DNA of 64,000 nucleotides from Burhinus oedicnemus (taxonomy: Eukaryota > Chordata > Aves > Charadriiformes > Burhinidae), in assembly GCA_008921705.1 (NCBI GenBank), contig VFFE01009164.1:1633664-1697663 (forward strand), written 5' to 3'. How positions within the stretch are numbered: position 1 is the first letter of the stretch; each line of letters opens with the position of its first letter. Below are positions 25,265 to 36,215 of this stretch, one piece after another. The notes beneath the pieces were generated by a model. The model was given only the letters and a program-made list of their open reading frames with translations. It was not told the DNA's origin and made no database searches. A program made the translations under genes and the position numbers.

Positions 25265-25320
25265 CTCTCAATTTTCCGTTGTGGCCCTGGGTAAGTCATC
25301 ACATTTTTCAGTCTAATCTT
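25265..25320 (+). repeat. Small MIR-like SINE core remnant
   Basis: TGTGGCCCTGGGTAAGTCAT and the CACATTTTTCAG that follows match the highly conserved core of MIR-type SINEs ('gtgaccttgggcaagtcacttaacc...cag'). Only the core is legible; the tRNA head upstream is uncertain. The donor-like GGGTAAGTCAT within it is part of the repeat. Confidence 0.45.
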
Positions 25321-25489
25321 GTTCTTGGATGAAATTTATCTATTGGGGTTGAAATTTTCCAAAAATTCAGTCTTTATGGGAAATTTTAGAACAGATGTTT
25401 CAGGCTTGGCAAAATTACAAGTAATGAAAACAGGCTCTTATTTTGGGAAGCATGAAGCAATTTTAATGATTGATGAGCTCTCTCTATTA

Positions 25490-26010
25490 GAGTGTAAACA
25501 GGTTGTACATGAACAACTTTTTAAAAATAATTGACTTTGCTTAATTTTTTACATCCCACATACTTATCCCTACTCTACTGTCCTTATTTTTCTGCACTTG
25601 GATCTTTACTTATAATTTCAAGATCTCTAACACTTTCAGAAGACATGAAAATGTCATCTTCAAATCTGGTGTGACTCAAGTACTATAACATTTGTGTCAT
25701 TTTCTTCTTATTTAAACTTTCTAAAGACCTTCTCCAGGCATGAGGTGAAAATTTTCAATGAGGCACCATCTCCATATCTAGCTACACTTCAACTCAATTT
25801 CTTCACACTTCTTGTCATGCTAAACTTAAACATTTCTGTCCTGATATTATAACTGTGTTTCTAGCTTATTATATATATGGCCCTTCTACACCTTTCCTTT
25901 CCACAATTTTCAACACTACTTGAATTTCCATCAAGTCAAAAATCTGTTCATAATTCCAGGAAGGTATACACAATCTCTTGTTTTTTCTGGCACTCTTTCT
26001 CGGGGGTTAT
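25490..26010 (-). mobile_element. Fossil RTE-clade LINE reverse transcriptase
   Basis: On the minus strand, pieces of an RTE-type reverse transcriptase appear in the right order across frameshifts and stops. IPSWNYEQIFDL (near 25930-25965) corresponds to the LAFIDYEKAFDS block. Next comes MEIQVVLKIVERKGVEG (EIPAVLEALKKQGVEEG). IFTSCLEKVFRKFK, near 25730-25770, corresponds to LFTACLEEVFRKLNW. SHTRFEDDIFMSSESVRDLE follows, with FEDD at 25653-25664 in place of the catalytic FADD. LFMYN, near 25510-25520, fits the later KTKVMYN block. The blocks after FDL and FRK are interrupted by stops, and the first aspartate-side alanine is a glutamate, so the copy is inactive. The CLEEVFRK and LRFADDI signatures are typical of RTE, not CR1. 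The subfamily (AviRTE or an older lineage) is undecided. Confidence 0.78.
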
Positions 26011-29000
26011 TCATTGTTTGCAGGTGACTGGTGGCTGAGACATTATTTCTAAATCCAGGCTACTCTTGAGCATGATTAGAGTGTCATTAAATATTTTTTA
26101 ATGTGCATAAAGTGCTGGCTATAAACTCCAACCATCTGGCATTGCTGTGTCCTCGTGGTTAAGACAGTAAAAGAATACATTCAATCCGTTTTACCCCTCG
26201 AACAGCAGTAATAATCCATCAGAAATCCAGGATTTTTTTGCCAGAGAAGGAGCATTTCAATGCTGCTGAATATTCTTTTTAAATCATTATTATTATGCAG
26301 AATAAATATAGCTGCATCTTGGAAGGCCTCAATATCAAGATTTCAGACATGCTCTGTAGTATCATTAGTTTAATAAGGCACACCCAACTCTCAAATGATA
26401 TTACAGTTAAGAAGCTGAAACACTTTGGATTTCCAAGAAAGTGCTGAAGAGCCTCGTTCTTTGTTTATTTAGTTTTACAACTAGTAAAGTGTGAATATGT
26501 TCAAGACGCAGGCAGAGTGTGCTTGACAGGGAGGAGTGCGTAGATGGAGGGGACGTGCTGGCATGTCACAGCAAAGCAGTCATGCCACTGTACATGTCAT
26601 ACCTAAGAGTACTAAATGTGGGGAGAGGGCCTACAACCCCCTTACTCCCTCCCCCCTTAATAAGTTCACTTTAAATGTATTAACTTGAGGGCTTCACCTA
26701 ACTTAGACATCTCTTTTTGTTTGTTTGTTTTGATCTTGAAAGAAAAATTCTTTAGGTGCTTCCTCCAAAACAGGTGTAGAGATCAATGAGTGATACTATA
26801 CTTCAAAAAAAAAAAAAAAAAAGAAAAGAGAAAATACAACACTAAAAAAATCCTACCAGTTTTCTATCATACCTTAAAGTGCTGTTCCACATTGTGATTT
26901 GCCTTCCTCAGAACCTAAATAAGACCTGGTTTTCCTCTGTTTCCTGTAAAACTGGTCTGTTTGGACTAAGGCAACAAGCCAGTTTGAAGAACTACTCTGG
27001 AGAACACCAAGTACCAGATCCCCTGCTCATATGAATAAACTTTACTTTAAACATCCTTCCAATTGCAGTTTTGGCACTGCATCTCAGAGAGAGGTAAAAT
27101 CCTCACAAATAATTTGTTTTCAAACTGTTTAAGGTTACATAACCCAAAACTTTAAATTCTACCCAAAACCAAATAGGAACCAGAAACCAATTAATCTCCT
27201 GCCTTACTTAACAATTTGATTTAAAGTGTATCTCCCCATAGAGACTCTGAAATGCTCTATAGCTTACTTGATGAAAGTATGGATTTTGGTAACATCTGAA
27301 ACAAAACAAGACATGTTGCCATTTCAGGAGCTCAACAACATGGACAACCATCCTGGCACTTTTAATTTAATTGACAAGTATTGTGCCCCTTCTAAAGTCC
27401 TTATACCCTCACATTACGACAGTAGGTTGAAATCTTACTATGTGGCAGCTCTGTCCTCGTCACAGGATTTCTTAGTATCTCTAAAATTATGCCATCTCAA
27501 ATTAGTCATGAAGCCATGAATGTGCCACCCAGGAGAATTTTTTTTTTTTTAGATAGTCGTCTTGTTCTGCTAAGATATTTTAAGCCCTCCAGCAAATTAT
27601 TCAAAAATCTCGTTGCCTTTCCATTCTGCCTAGGCTGTATTTAAATGCAAGTAACTGAACTGAGGCAAAACGGTGTGCCCAGTGGAGTCAGGCTATGACT
27701 TCTAGCAACAGCACTGACCAGATGTGTTACAGGAATTTTACAATATAATGTTTGAAACGTATGTTACTATTCAACCTGCTCTGTCAACGCTCGAATCCTG
27801 CTGAACAGTGTCTGCTCCAATCATGAATCTTTTTTCTGCATGTCCTGTAGTGGGGAACAGCAAGAAAATGAACACTGTCTGTGATGCTAATGCTATCGCA
27901 CACATAATAAAGGATGGTCTGTTTTCCAAGTTGGATGGGGTAACAGCCTTTGCATAGCACAAGAAGCAGGCTCAGAAAGTGTTTTACAGTGGTAATATTT
28001 GTAATGTTCTCATTTCCATCCATGACAGTGGCTAATAACACTTAGGATTCCCTTTGGGTTACCAGTGACTAAGAACGGGAATCTTTGGGGCGAGGTGCTT
28101 CATAGGCATTTCTTAGCATTTGCTAAGGGTCGTTCTAGTCTCCTTCCATTCCAGGGTGCATGAACTAAAACTAAGGGCTATTTAATACACATGGAAATTG
28201 AAGATTTATGCTTCCAAGCAAACAACAGAAACCTATTTTCTATAATAGAAACTGAATCCTAAAATCCAACATGAAAAGGCTGATTCAGTGCTAATATTTT
28301 TTGCCAGTTTATTGACATAGAAGGCACACTGAAAATATATAGCTTCCCAATCCAAATTTGGCTGATGTCCAGTTTACAGGTCTGACTACTAACTGTCTAT
28401 TCTAATACCAGTTCTGTAGTTATCCAATTAGGTAGAGCTGGGAAACACACATCAGACATTCACATCCACATCTGTATGTGACAGACAGAACTTCTGATAG
28501 TCAGTGAAGCACACGGAAAGTGGCTGATTAAATTCTTCCATCTGAATTTGTAGGCTGAGAATCTGATCTCAAGTTTTTCCACTCTTTCTAAAATCTGACA
28601 GTTCGACATCCACCTCCCCAACTTGAACTGATTCTTAATGTGATTTAGAATGACATGAGGCTGCATTTTTACTCGATGAAATGTGCACTGTAATTTGTTC
28701 TAAATGTTAAAGGAGGAAGATTAGTTAGATTTCTATATTAATAACCACTCAAACTAAGCAAAAAACCAGTGACTTCTACCTGTTTAGACTTAGGTAAAAT
28801 ATGGAAGGATTTTTTTCCTATAATAAAAGCATTATAATTAATCTTTCTTTTAACAAAAGTTAAATTAATAAGCATAATTAATACACATCAGCTTTCATAT
28901 GTCTTGTTATGAGAATGTACACCCCTATCCTCTTATTGTTTTTGTTGAGGAAAACCGAGGAATCCTTTAAGAGGATTAATACATGCAATGTGCTTTTAAA

Positions 29001-31724
29001 TGATAAAAAAACCCACAACATTTGAAACATTTCTGAGCAGAAAGCACTTAATAAAATCTATTAGCAGTAGTAACAAAATATTCAAAAAGTCAATTTGTAA
29101 AGCATTTACTTATATTTCCTATGTGCAAATCATTTTGTATGGACTACAAGGATCAGAGAATGAAGTGTCAGCAAATAACTTCTGAAATACAAGATACCCT
29201 TGTAGTTAAATATTTCATTTCTGCATGAGTGGTCGTGAACATCTATGGATTTACCAGCCTTTTGTAGCCTATATAGCAGGATAATATGAGAATACCTTCT
29301 ACAAGTGAAATTGAATTTTAAGATATTCAGATAAAGTGGGTCAGAATAGTATGGAATTATCAACAAACTTAAAACACTTCATGTCAATTTTTATTACATT
29401 CAGTAGAACAGAGCTCTCAAAAATGATATAATCTAACCTTTTCAATAATAAAAAAAGAATACTCCTTCTTTAAAAATCTGATCTCACAAGTATTTTTCTT
29501 TAGGGAAATACAGCTCATCTCAGAAATATCCCTCTCTTCCTTTCACTGTCATTTATCATTGAATTCAACTGAATCTCTTTCACTGAGACTTTATAATTTC
29601 ATCTTTAATACCCCCCACTAATCTCCCTCATGGTGGCCTTCAGCCAACAAATGTTCTTTACATTACAATACCCTCATTTATTCAATTCCCAAGAAACAGA
29701 TCTGTGAAAGGGTTAACCATTTGATTGTCAAAAGCTTCGGGTTCTGCTGAGCTACTAAATTTCATGTGCACTTATTACCCAGGTTAGGTTCAAGCCATTG
29801 CTGGGCTGGCACAGCGTTTGCCTAACAGGGATAGACCCCTGTAGGGAAAACTAGACAATTAGATGATACTCTGCACACCTAGCATTTACTTAGCCTAAGC
29901 CATACCGGTATAAACTCAAAGGTAAACCATCTTTCCCTGATTACTCACTGGGAGTGCCGGTTCCACAATAAGGGGTTGCAACTAAATCTAAATTACAGGA
30001 ATGAAATTAGTTTACCAGATCACAGCTCCTGCTGCCCCTCCACGCAATACCAGGATGACATTCTACTTTGTTTCAAAAAGGGGGTGGGGAGAAATCATTT
30101 CCAGCTTAAATGGGTAATATGAAAAGACTTATTTTTCACCATTTATTTTATCAAGAGGAAATTACCTACTGAACAAACAGATGCAATATCACAGGGGCTG
30201 AAGTGACAACAGCAATATATTTGTCTCCTGCTCAATCTTCCCACTTTTGGTATGTTTATCTGACAGCTACTAGGTGAAACTTAGTCTCTCTACCAAGTGA
30301 CCTGCATTTCACATACAAAATTAAGCATTCTTTGGAACAGGTACGTGAATATAAGTTCCCTGTGTCCCAGGAAAATGTTCTTGATTCCCTCCCCCTTAAC
30401 CTTTCTCCTAATTCACATTTAATGATTTAATACAGCATTTAGTAGCCTTAACAGGAAATACTGAGGAAGTTCTACCTCCTTTTCGAGAAGCATGGTGATT
30501 AGGATGTTCCCACATCAGATGTGGAGGATTTGGCTTCACATTCCTGTTTCAAATTACACTAATTACAGCATCTTAAGGAGGCCCTGCCCTGTATATTGAG
30601 ATACATGCCAAGTCAGTGTCTCTTTCCAGCTATTTTCTATTACAGTGTCCAGTTCCTGTAAGGTCTGAGAACATTCCTGAGGTTTGAACCTGTGTCTTGG
30701 ACTCAAGCTCGAGAATTTTATTGGTATTTAGGCAGGTGGTAAGTGGATTCAGGAGCAGCAGCACCCCACCCTGCTCACTGGCTGACACTTGGATACTTGC
30801 ACAGCTAGCAAACAGCTAGCTGGGCCGAGGATCCACATAGTGCAAGATATTTCTGTATGAAGTGGATTCAAGTAGGCAGGTGCCTCACGCTCCCTATTTC
30901 TTTCATCCATAGGCAGGTCTTCATAATTGGCCACCCACAGCCAAATGAAAAAAATGGGTGTCACTTTTATCTGCCTGAAGGAACGGTCTGAAAAATGTTC
31001 TTAACCCCCTTGCAAAGTTTCTGATGATCTTGTCACTTTGAAATAGGAGGAAAAAAAAACAAAAAAAGCAAGCATCCTGTGGTTTATTTGCCAGTCTATA
31101 ACACGGTATTATGAAAACCAGAGTACACTGTCCAATTTTACTAGAACAGAAAAAATGATCCAATCACTTGGAAATATAAGGGATAAAGTTCAGGCATTAT
31201 AACATCCCATTCTGTGAGAACAAGGGCATATCCCACCCATTCATTCAGTGAAAATGAAGCAGAGAAAATGGAAGAAAAGGATAAAATTTCCCTTCGTGTA
31301 CCAAAAGCATCTGGGTGCATTCTGGGCATAAAGAAAACTGGTACTTGTGATACCAAATGGCAGATAAAGGTTGTTTGATTGCACGGAAGAGGGGCTAACA
31401 GCTTTTCCAATCTTAAAAACGGCTGTATTAGAGACAAATGAAGGAGTTCTAATCATCATTGAAACAACTCTTTTTGATTAAGTCAGACAGAAGAATCATT
31501 TAAGATATAGGAGACAATCAACCATGTTCAGATTTGAAGAGAGCATCTAACTGACAAAGCACAAAACAAAAGAAAGGCATTCAAATAATTTTATTTACGG
31601 AATATCCCTTACTTATAAAATGCACATGATATGAAGCCACAGCATAATATTAATTGATATTTAGTCCAAGATGGGCAGGAATTAATATCTTTAGAATATA
31701 GATGGTGAGTTAATTAAGATAGAG
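26011..31724. other. AT-rich unique DNA, no defended gene
   Basis: This stretch contains A18 (26805-26822) and T13 (27538-27550) runs. 27660-28130 has balanced composition, no recognisable repeat and no long frame, as seen in conserved noncoding elements. A short palindromic motif AGCTAGC occurs twice around 30802-30821. No splice-bounded coding exon is recognised. Confidence 0.45.
26805..26822. repeat. A18 homopolymer
   Basis: The run of 18 adenines is followed by AG-rich sequence. No retroposed body is recognisable upstream, so it is not called a pseudogene tail. Confidence 0.95.
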
Positions 31725-31727
31725 AGG

Positions 31728-31835
31728 AGGGAAATGATCTGCTTAAGGTCATAGAGAAAGACAGTGAAAATCGTAGGAAGAAGCACCAGATGTCCTGTTT
31801 CTGCAGTCTCTGCTATAACCATTAGATCAGTAATT
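31728..31835 (-). repeat. MIR-like tRNA-derived SINE (antisense)
   Basis: On the + strand GAAATGATCTGCTTAAGGTC, then ATAGAGAAAGACAGTG, then GATGTCCTGTTTCTGCAGTC and CTGCTATAACCATTAGATCA correspond in order to the antisense of MIR-type SINEs ('aaggtcacacagcaagtcagtggcagag... ctctaaccactaga'). The terminal segment reverse-complements to TGATCTAATGGTTATAGCAG, a recognisable tRNA A-box-like head, so the sense strand is minus. Confidence 0.65.
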
Positions 31836-34800
31836 CCCAGTCTGGCAGCCCGTAAGGTCTTCTGGCGTGCTTCATGCCAGTATATATTAAAAAGCTAAAA
31901 CCAAAGCCAACAACAAAATGTTGCCCACGGCATGTTACTTGCTTACTCTTTGGCTAATAAATGGAGTCAATTAGAGGCCACTGACAGAACTGCCTAATTC
32001 TGCTTTACATGTCTTATGTGTACAGCCAGGTTTTGTCCAATCTCTCAGCCTGCCTTTGTCGACTTGCTAGAGTAAATTAAAAAGCATAAAACACTGCCAG
32101 CAATGATGCAGCAAAGGGAGGCAGCCACTGCCACGGGGAGCGGGTGGCTGCAGTCATGTCCACGAGCCCCGCAGTGCTGAGGGGTGGCAGCACCCAGCAG
32201 CTCCAGCTTCAACACTGACCCCAACAGCTGCCGCGCCTGGTCCAGCAGGAGAGGGTCATTGCTCTAACCCAGACACCACTTGCACGTGACAAGCAAGTTA
32301 CTCGCAGAGGTTGTCAAATAAATATGGGCCAAATATAAGTTGTATTGAAGCAAATATGATTGACCACTGCACACTCTAAATACTATTTCATGCCAACTTA
32401 CGTTTTTTAGCCTGATTCTTCTCATTTAGTGCAGTGCCACTGCATTAACATAGCTAAACATACATTACAGGCTTTTCCTTGGAACCTTTTTTTCAAACTT
32501 GATTGTTGTAGTTGCCACAGAAACATTAATCAAAATTCATTGCAAGGGGACATAGCTACAGAGATGTAAAAGTACTTCTCTACTAAGCTGTTCATTGAAC
32601 GTTCTCGATATGTGAAATGAAGTCCCACATCATCGTAACTTTGTTTTATAGACTGCCGTCTCTCCTAGTTGGAAATCATGGGTAGTGGAAGTTTGAATGT
32701 TCTTTCAGTCACATGAATGCATAATTCTTGAATTTTTGCTATTTAAAATGAATATGAATTATAAATGTTGACAGCAGGGCAGAGTAACAAGACATAGTAG
32801 GAAAATAACTATGGTTTTGGCTTTCTGTTGACCATAAATACGAAAACAAGTTAAACTCAGAGACAACAATTTTTCAATTATGGCTAATACAGGGGAGTTT
32901 AAAAGACAGGCAGTATGTGTTAATTTGATATAGAGAGGTAGTCATTTTTTTAAAACAAAGGTTTGAAACAATACAAGTTCTCTACAAATATAATCTCACA
33001 GATTATGTTTGTTCTTACCACAGTTTCTGGCCAGAAATATTCTGAAGAGAAAACCAACAACTTTAATAAAGCTACTGCATGTCTGGGTTTCCCTCATCTT
33101 GGTGATTTTCCCACTGTAAGTTTTGCTTGGGCAGGATTCATCCTACTTCATCCAAGATTCCAGATGTCTGGAAACATCAGAAAGGTTGAGAGATCTTGGG
33201 GAATCCTAATAGCCTAATGCAATCACATGGCTCTACATCCACATACAGAGGAGAATAAATCAGTGTCACTGCAGGAAAGATAACCTGATCATGGATCTGT
33301 AAAATTCCCCCTGAAAGATTGCAATCCTATGCCCAACTGTCCAAAAATTGCCCCAAATGCTGCTCTGAAACTCAGATCTTTTCCCTCACATGACAGACAT
33401 CCTGCCTATTTGCCTCTGGGAGTTCACCCACATTACCTTGCCAATATGCCTTAATTCTGAACTGGAGACAGACTTGTTTAGTCCTTAAGTTCATTCATTT
33501 TAATATCTTCCCACTGACACTGCCAATGTAGGTGGCTATCAGACAAAAAGCAGTAATAGGTTGTCCACATGATGTGGACACTAGCATAGGAAGAAACTAA
33601 TAACAAAGATTGATATTCATTTCATATAGTCACCCAACAGTTCTGTCTTTTAAGATAAATGCAATATAAACCATTCTTGGTTTCTAAATCATCCTTTCCC
33701 TTTTCAATAGATATTTTATACGAGACGAAAGACAGTAATAATGAAGAACACTGAGAAAAATTTATTTGCCCCTCATACTGGTTCTGCCCTCCAAATATTA
33801 ATGGAATATTAACAAGTAATTGAAATAATCTAAATGAAAATGGATTTCCAGTTATCTGAGAATAAAGTTGAGAGTACCAGTAGGTTTGTTTTCCTCATTT
33901 ACATGGAAAGTTATACTTTTACCTATATATACTACTACAGTTACTTGAGAAGTGCCTTTTATACATTCCTGATGTTTTGATAAGTGAGTGTTACATATGA
34001 AGACAACTCCCTTTTCACCCATTTTGATCTGTCTACATTTTTAGTCCATTCTGTTCTCATGTATCAGGAACTATTGAAAAATGCTTACAGCACAGAAATT
34101 GTCACCGAAAGGGTACCAGCAGGTGGAGGATGAATGCTGCCAATGCTTCCAAAACCAATCAGTCATTAGTTTTAATATTAGAGTGTATACATTTAATACT
34201 AGAGTGTAGAAGGGGAAAAAAGATGACAAATGTGGACTTTTCACTGAATTTCTACCTGTTTTACTTTGCTTTAGTATATCCAAAGACAGAAGGTCAGATC
34301 TGAAAAGGACTAAAAATGTGCCAGCTGTGCACAAAAAATGTCATGATGTGAAAGTCCAAGTTTCAGTTACCTATCTCTGTATCTAATTTTAGCAGTATAT
34401 ATAGATATACACACACAACCTTTCATATATTAAAAGATGTGTCTTGGTGATTTACTTTCAGGCACCTGAAATATACAACAAAATAGTACAGAAGACATAA
34501 AACAATTCAAAGTAAGATCGGAGCAAGTGTTTCACAAGGAGCAAAACAATGCAGCAAGTGCTGGAGATAGATAAGGAATTATACTTGGCAAGTCAGACAC
34601 AGAGAGAAACTGTTCACAAGATCTCCAAGGAACAGTCTGTGCCTTTCAGAAGCACTGAATCTGCGTTGTGTTAGGTTAGATATCTTCGACGTTCAAAGAA
34701 ATAAATGTTCCTATATCCTTTTCAAATGAGTCCCAGGTTGACCTAATTTGCATGGAAATGTTTACACTTCCTTCAAGGTAAATCATCTAAACTTATTTTT

Positions 34801-34990
34801 GGTGCATTGAAATGAAAACTAATTTATCATTTCCCTATTTACAGTAATGGACTATTTACAGCCAAATATGTACCACACATGGATGTAACAAAGACTTAAC
34901 CAGCTAGAATCTTTTGAACTAAAAGCAACATGTAGACATAGTCCCTGTTACAGGATTTTTTACTTGCTTTCAATAAATGAAACCAGCATT
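31836..34990. other. Mostly unique DNA with a GC-richer patch
   Basis: 32095-32280 is GC-rich with several CpGs (GGGGAGCGGGTGG, CACGAGCCCCGCAG, GCCGCGCC) inside AT-rich DNA, but it has no long frame and no splice sites I trust. 34171-34210 holds an imperfect tandem pair of 19-21 bp. No gene is called. Confidence 0.45.
34171..34210. repeat. Imperfect tandem duplication, ~21-bp unit
   Basis: TTTAATATTAGAGTGTATA (34171-34189) is followed by TTTAATACTAGAGTGTAGA (34192-34210), 17 of 19 positions identical. It looks like a local slippage duplication. Confidence 0.85.
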
Positions 34991-35007
34991 TAAAACTATG
35001 GTCTTAC

Positions 35008-35136
35008 CACTAGGCACAGGAGAGTTTTGGGGTTTGGCCCAGCTGTATGAATGAGCTGAATCAGGAGCAACATTCCTATATTTTGGTGTCAAAGAGCCAA
35101 CATAAGTGGTGGCTCCCACTGTTGCATGCACGCCAT
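35008..35136 (-). CDS. Candidate cassette coding exon, gene unidentified
   Basis: On the minus strand a pyrimidine-rich acceptor (TATTCTTCTCGTTCACAG) is followed by 129 bp and then the donor AGTG|GTAAGACC. The exon begins with the last two bases of a codon and ends with the first base of the next, so it is phase 1-1 and symmetric and could be skipped without frameshift. The intended frame is open for all 42 full codons: it starts GVHATVGATTYVGSLTPKYR and continues NVAPDSAHSYSWAKPQNSPV, then PS. The two alternative frames are not fully open; one hits TGA after 15 codons. The peptide is rich in S, P, Y and T with no membrane or globular signature, suggesting a disordered region with possible tyrosine or serine phosphorylation sites. 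A TGCATG (RBFOX-type) motif lies near its 5' end, as in neuronally regulated cassette exons. I could not name the gene. No neighbouring exon was securely found, implying introns of tens of kilobases. Codon use and splice sites make chance unlikely. Confidence 0.62.
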
Positions 35137-35825
35137 CTGTGAACGAGAAGAATAGCCTTGGTCATAGCTTTGTGATACCTACTACAGGATCCACAGGTTA
35201 TCTGATTAGTGCCTAAGGGAGACTACCAATGACGCCACTTCCAGCATCTTTCCAAATGCCTGCAGGACTCAAGCCTAGCAGGTCCAGGCTCAGTGAGACC
35301 CCCAGGACCACTGGGTGTTCAGGGGCTGTCTTCTAGGAAGAGGTAGCACAAGAAGCCAGGGAGCACTGCCAGTTTGTTTTAAATAGAGACATTGTCTGTC
35401 ATTGCGACAGTTGTCTGGAGCACATTAGTAAAGTCATAAACAGGGATGACGGAGTTTTAAATAAAAGGCACAAAACATCTTAGAGCAAGTGTGTGGGTCT
35501 ATGGGACATTATTGCAGCATTATGTTTGTATGGCATCTAACAAGATTTGTTGCCGTAGTAATTTTCCTGCAGTACTCAGCCATGCAATGGGAAATAGCTG
35601 GCAATATCAATATGAGTGTCAAGGGGAGCATGATAAAGCTTTCAGGATCTGGCAGCACCATTAAATTTCCCAGCCCATATGCCATGGTTCTGATCCTGCC
35701 TTTACATGTTAGCAAGAAGACCTCATCGCTCTCTCAAGCCTCAGATGGAGCCAGGTTAAAGGTTCAACAGGGCAAGAGGAACGTGAAGTCAGCGCAGTAT
35801 TGCCATGCAGCAGCCGTACTGCTGT

Positions 35826-36215
35826 CCCTGCTGGCTCCCATCCCCTGACGCCATAGGGTGGGATGGAGCTGGGGGGCGGCAGCAGAGCCGGCATACAGCA
35901 GACCCAGGTGTGCAGTCAGCAGTACTGTCTGCCCCGTGGTGGAACTGCCGTGCTGCTCCAGCAGTCTGCCTAAGGAGCTGCCTGCTCTGCTCATGCCTGT
36001 AAGCTTCGTGTCCTCCGGTCCAAACGGCTGCGCACGACGGGCAGGGTTAGACAGGAGGCACGGCACTGTGACACAGCTTCCTTCAAACATGAGAGCTTTG
36101 CCTCTCGGTGCAAGACCGACTCTGCATTCGAAAAGACCCATAAACTCCGTCCTAGCCAGACAGGCAGGAAAATACGGACGTGTGTATGTATGTGTAAACA
36201 CGGATGAATTAGCTT
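35826..36215. promoter_or_regulatory. Small CpG-rich islet, possible promoter/enhancer
   Basis: By hand count this stretch holds about 19 CpG dinucleotides in roughly 390 bp and is visibly GC-richer than both flanks. That would be near the usual CpG-island thresholds. It begins about 0.7 kb upstream (in the minus direction) of the exon at 35008-35136, so it could be an internal promoter or regulatory element of that gene. Open frames of 145 (minus) and 125 (plus) codons cross it on both strands, which is expected from the GC-rich, stop-poor composition and is not evidence of coding. No TATA box or known factor site is asserted. Confidence 0.4.

Noticed and set aside
26805..26822. Poly(A) as a processed-pseudogene tail
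   Set aside because: No coding or RNA-like body precedes it and no target duplication was seen. The same holds for the T19 at 56463 and the A17 at 58761.
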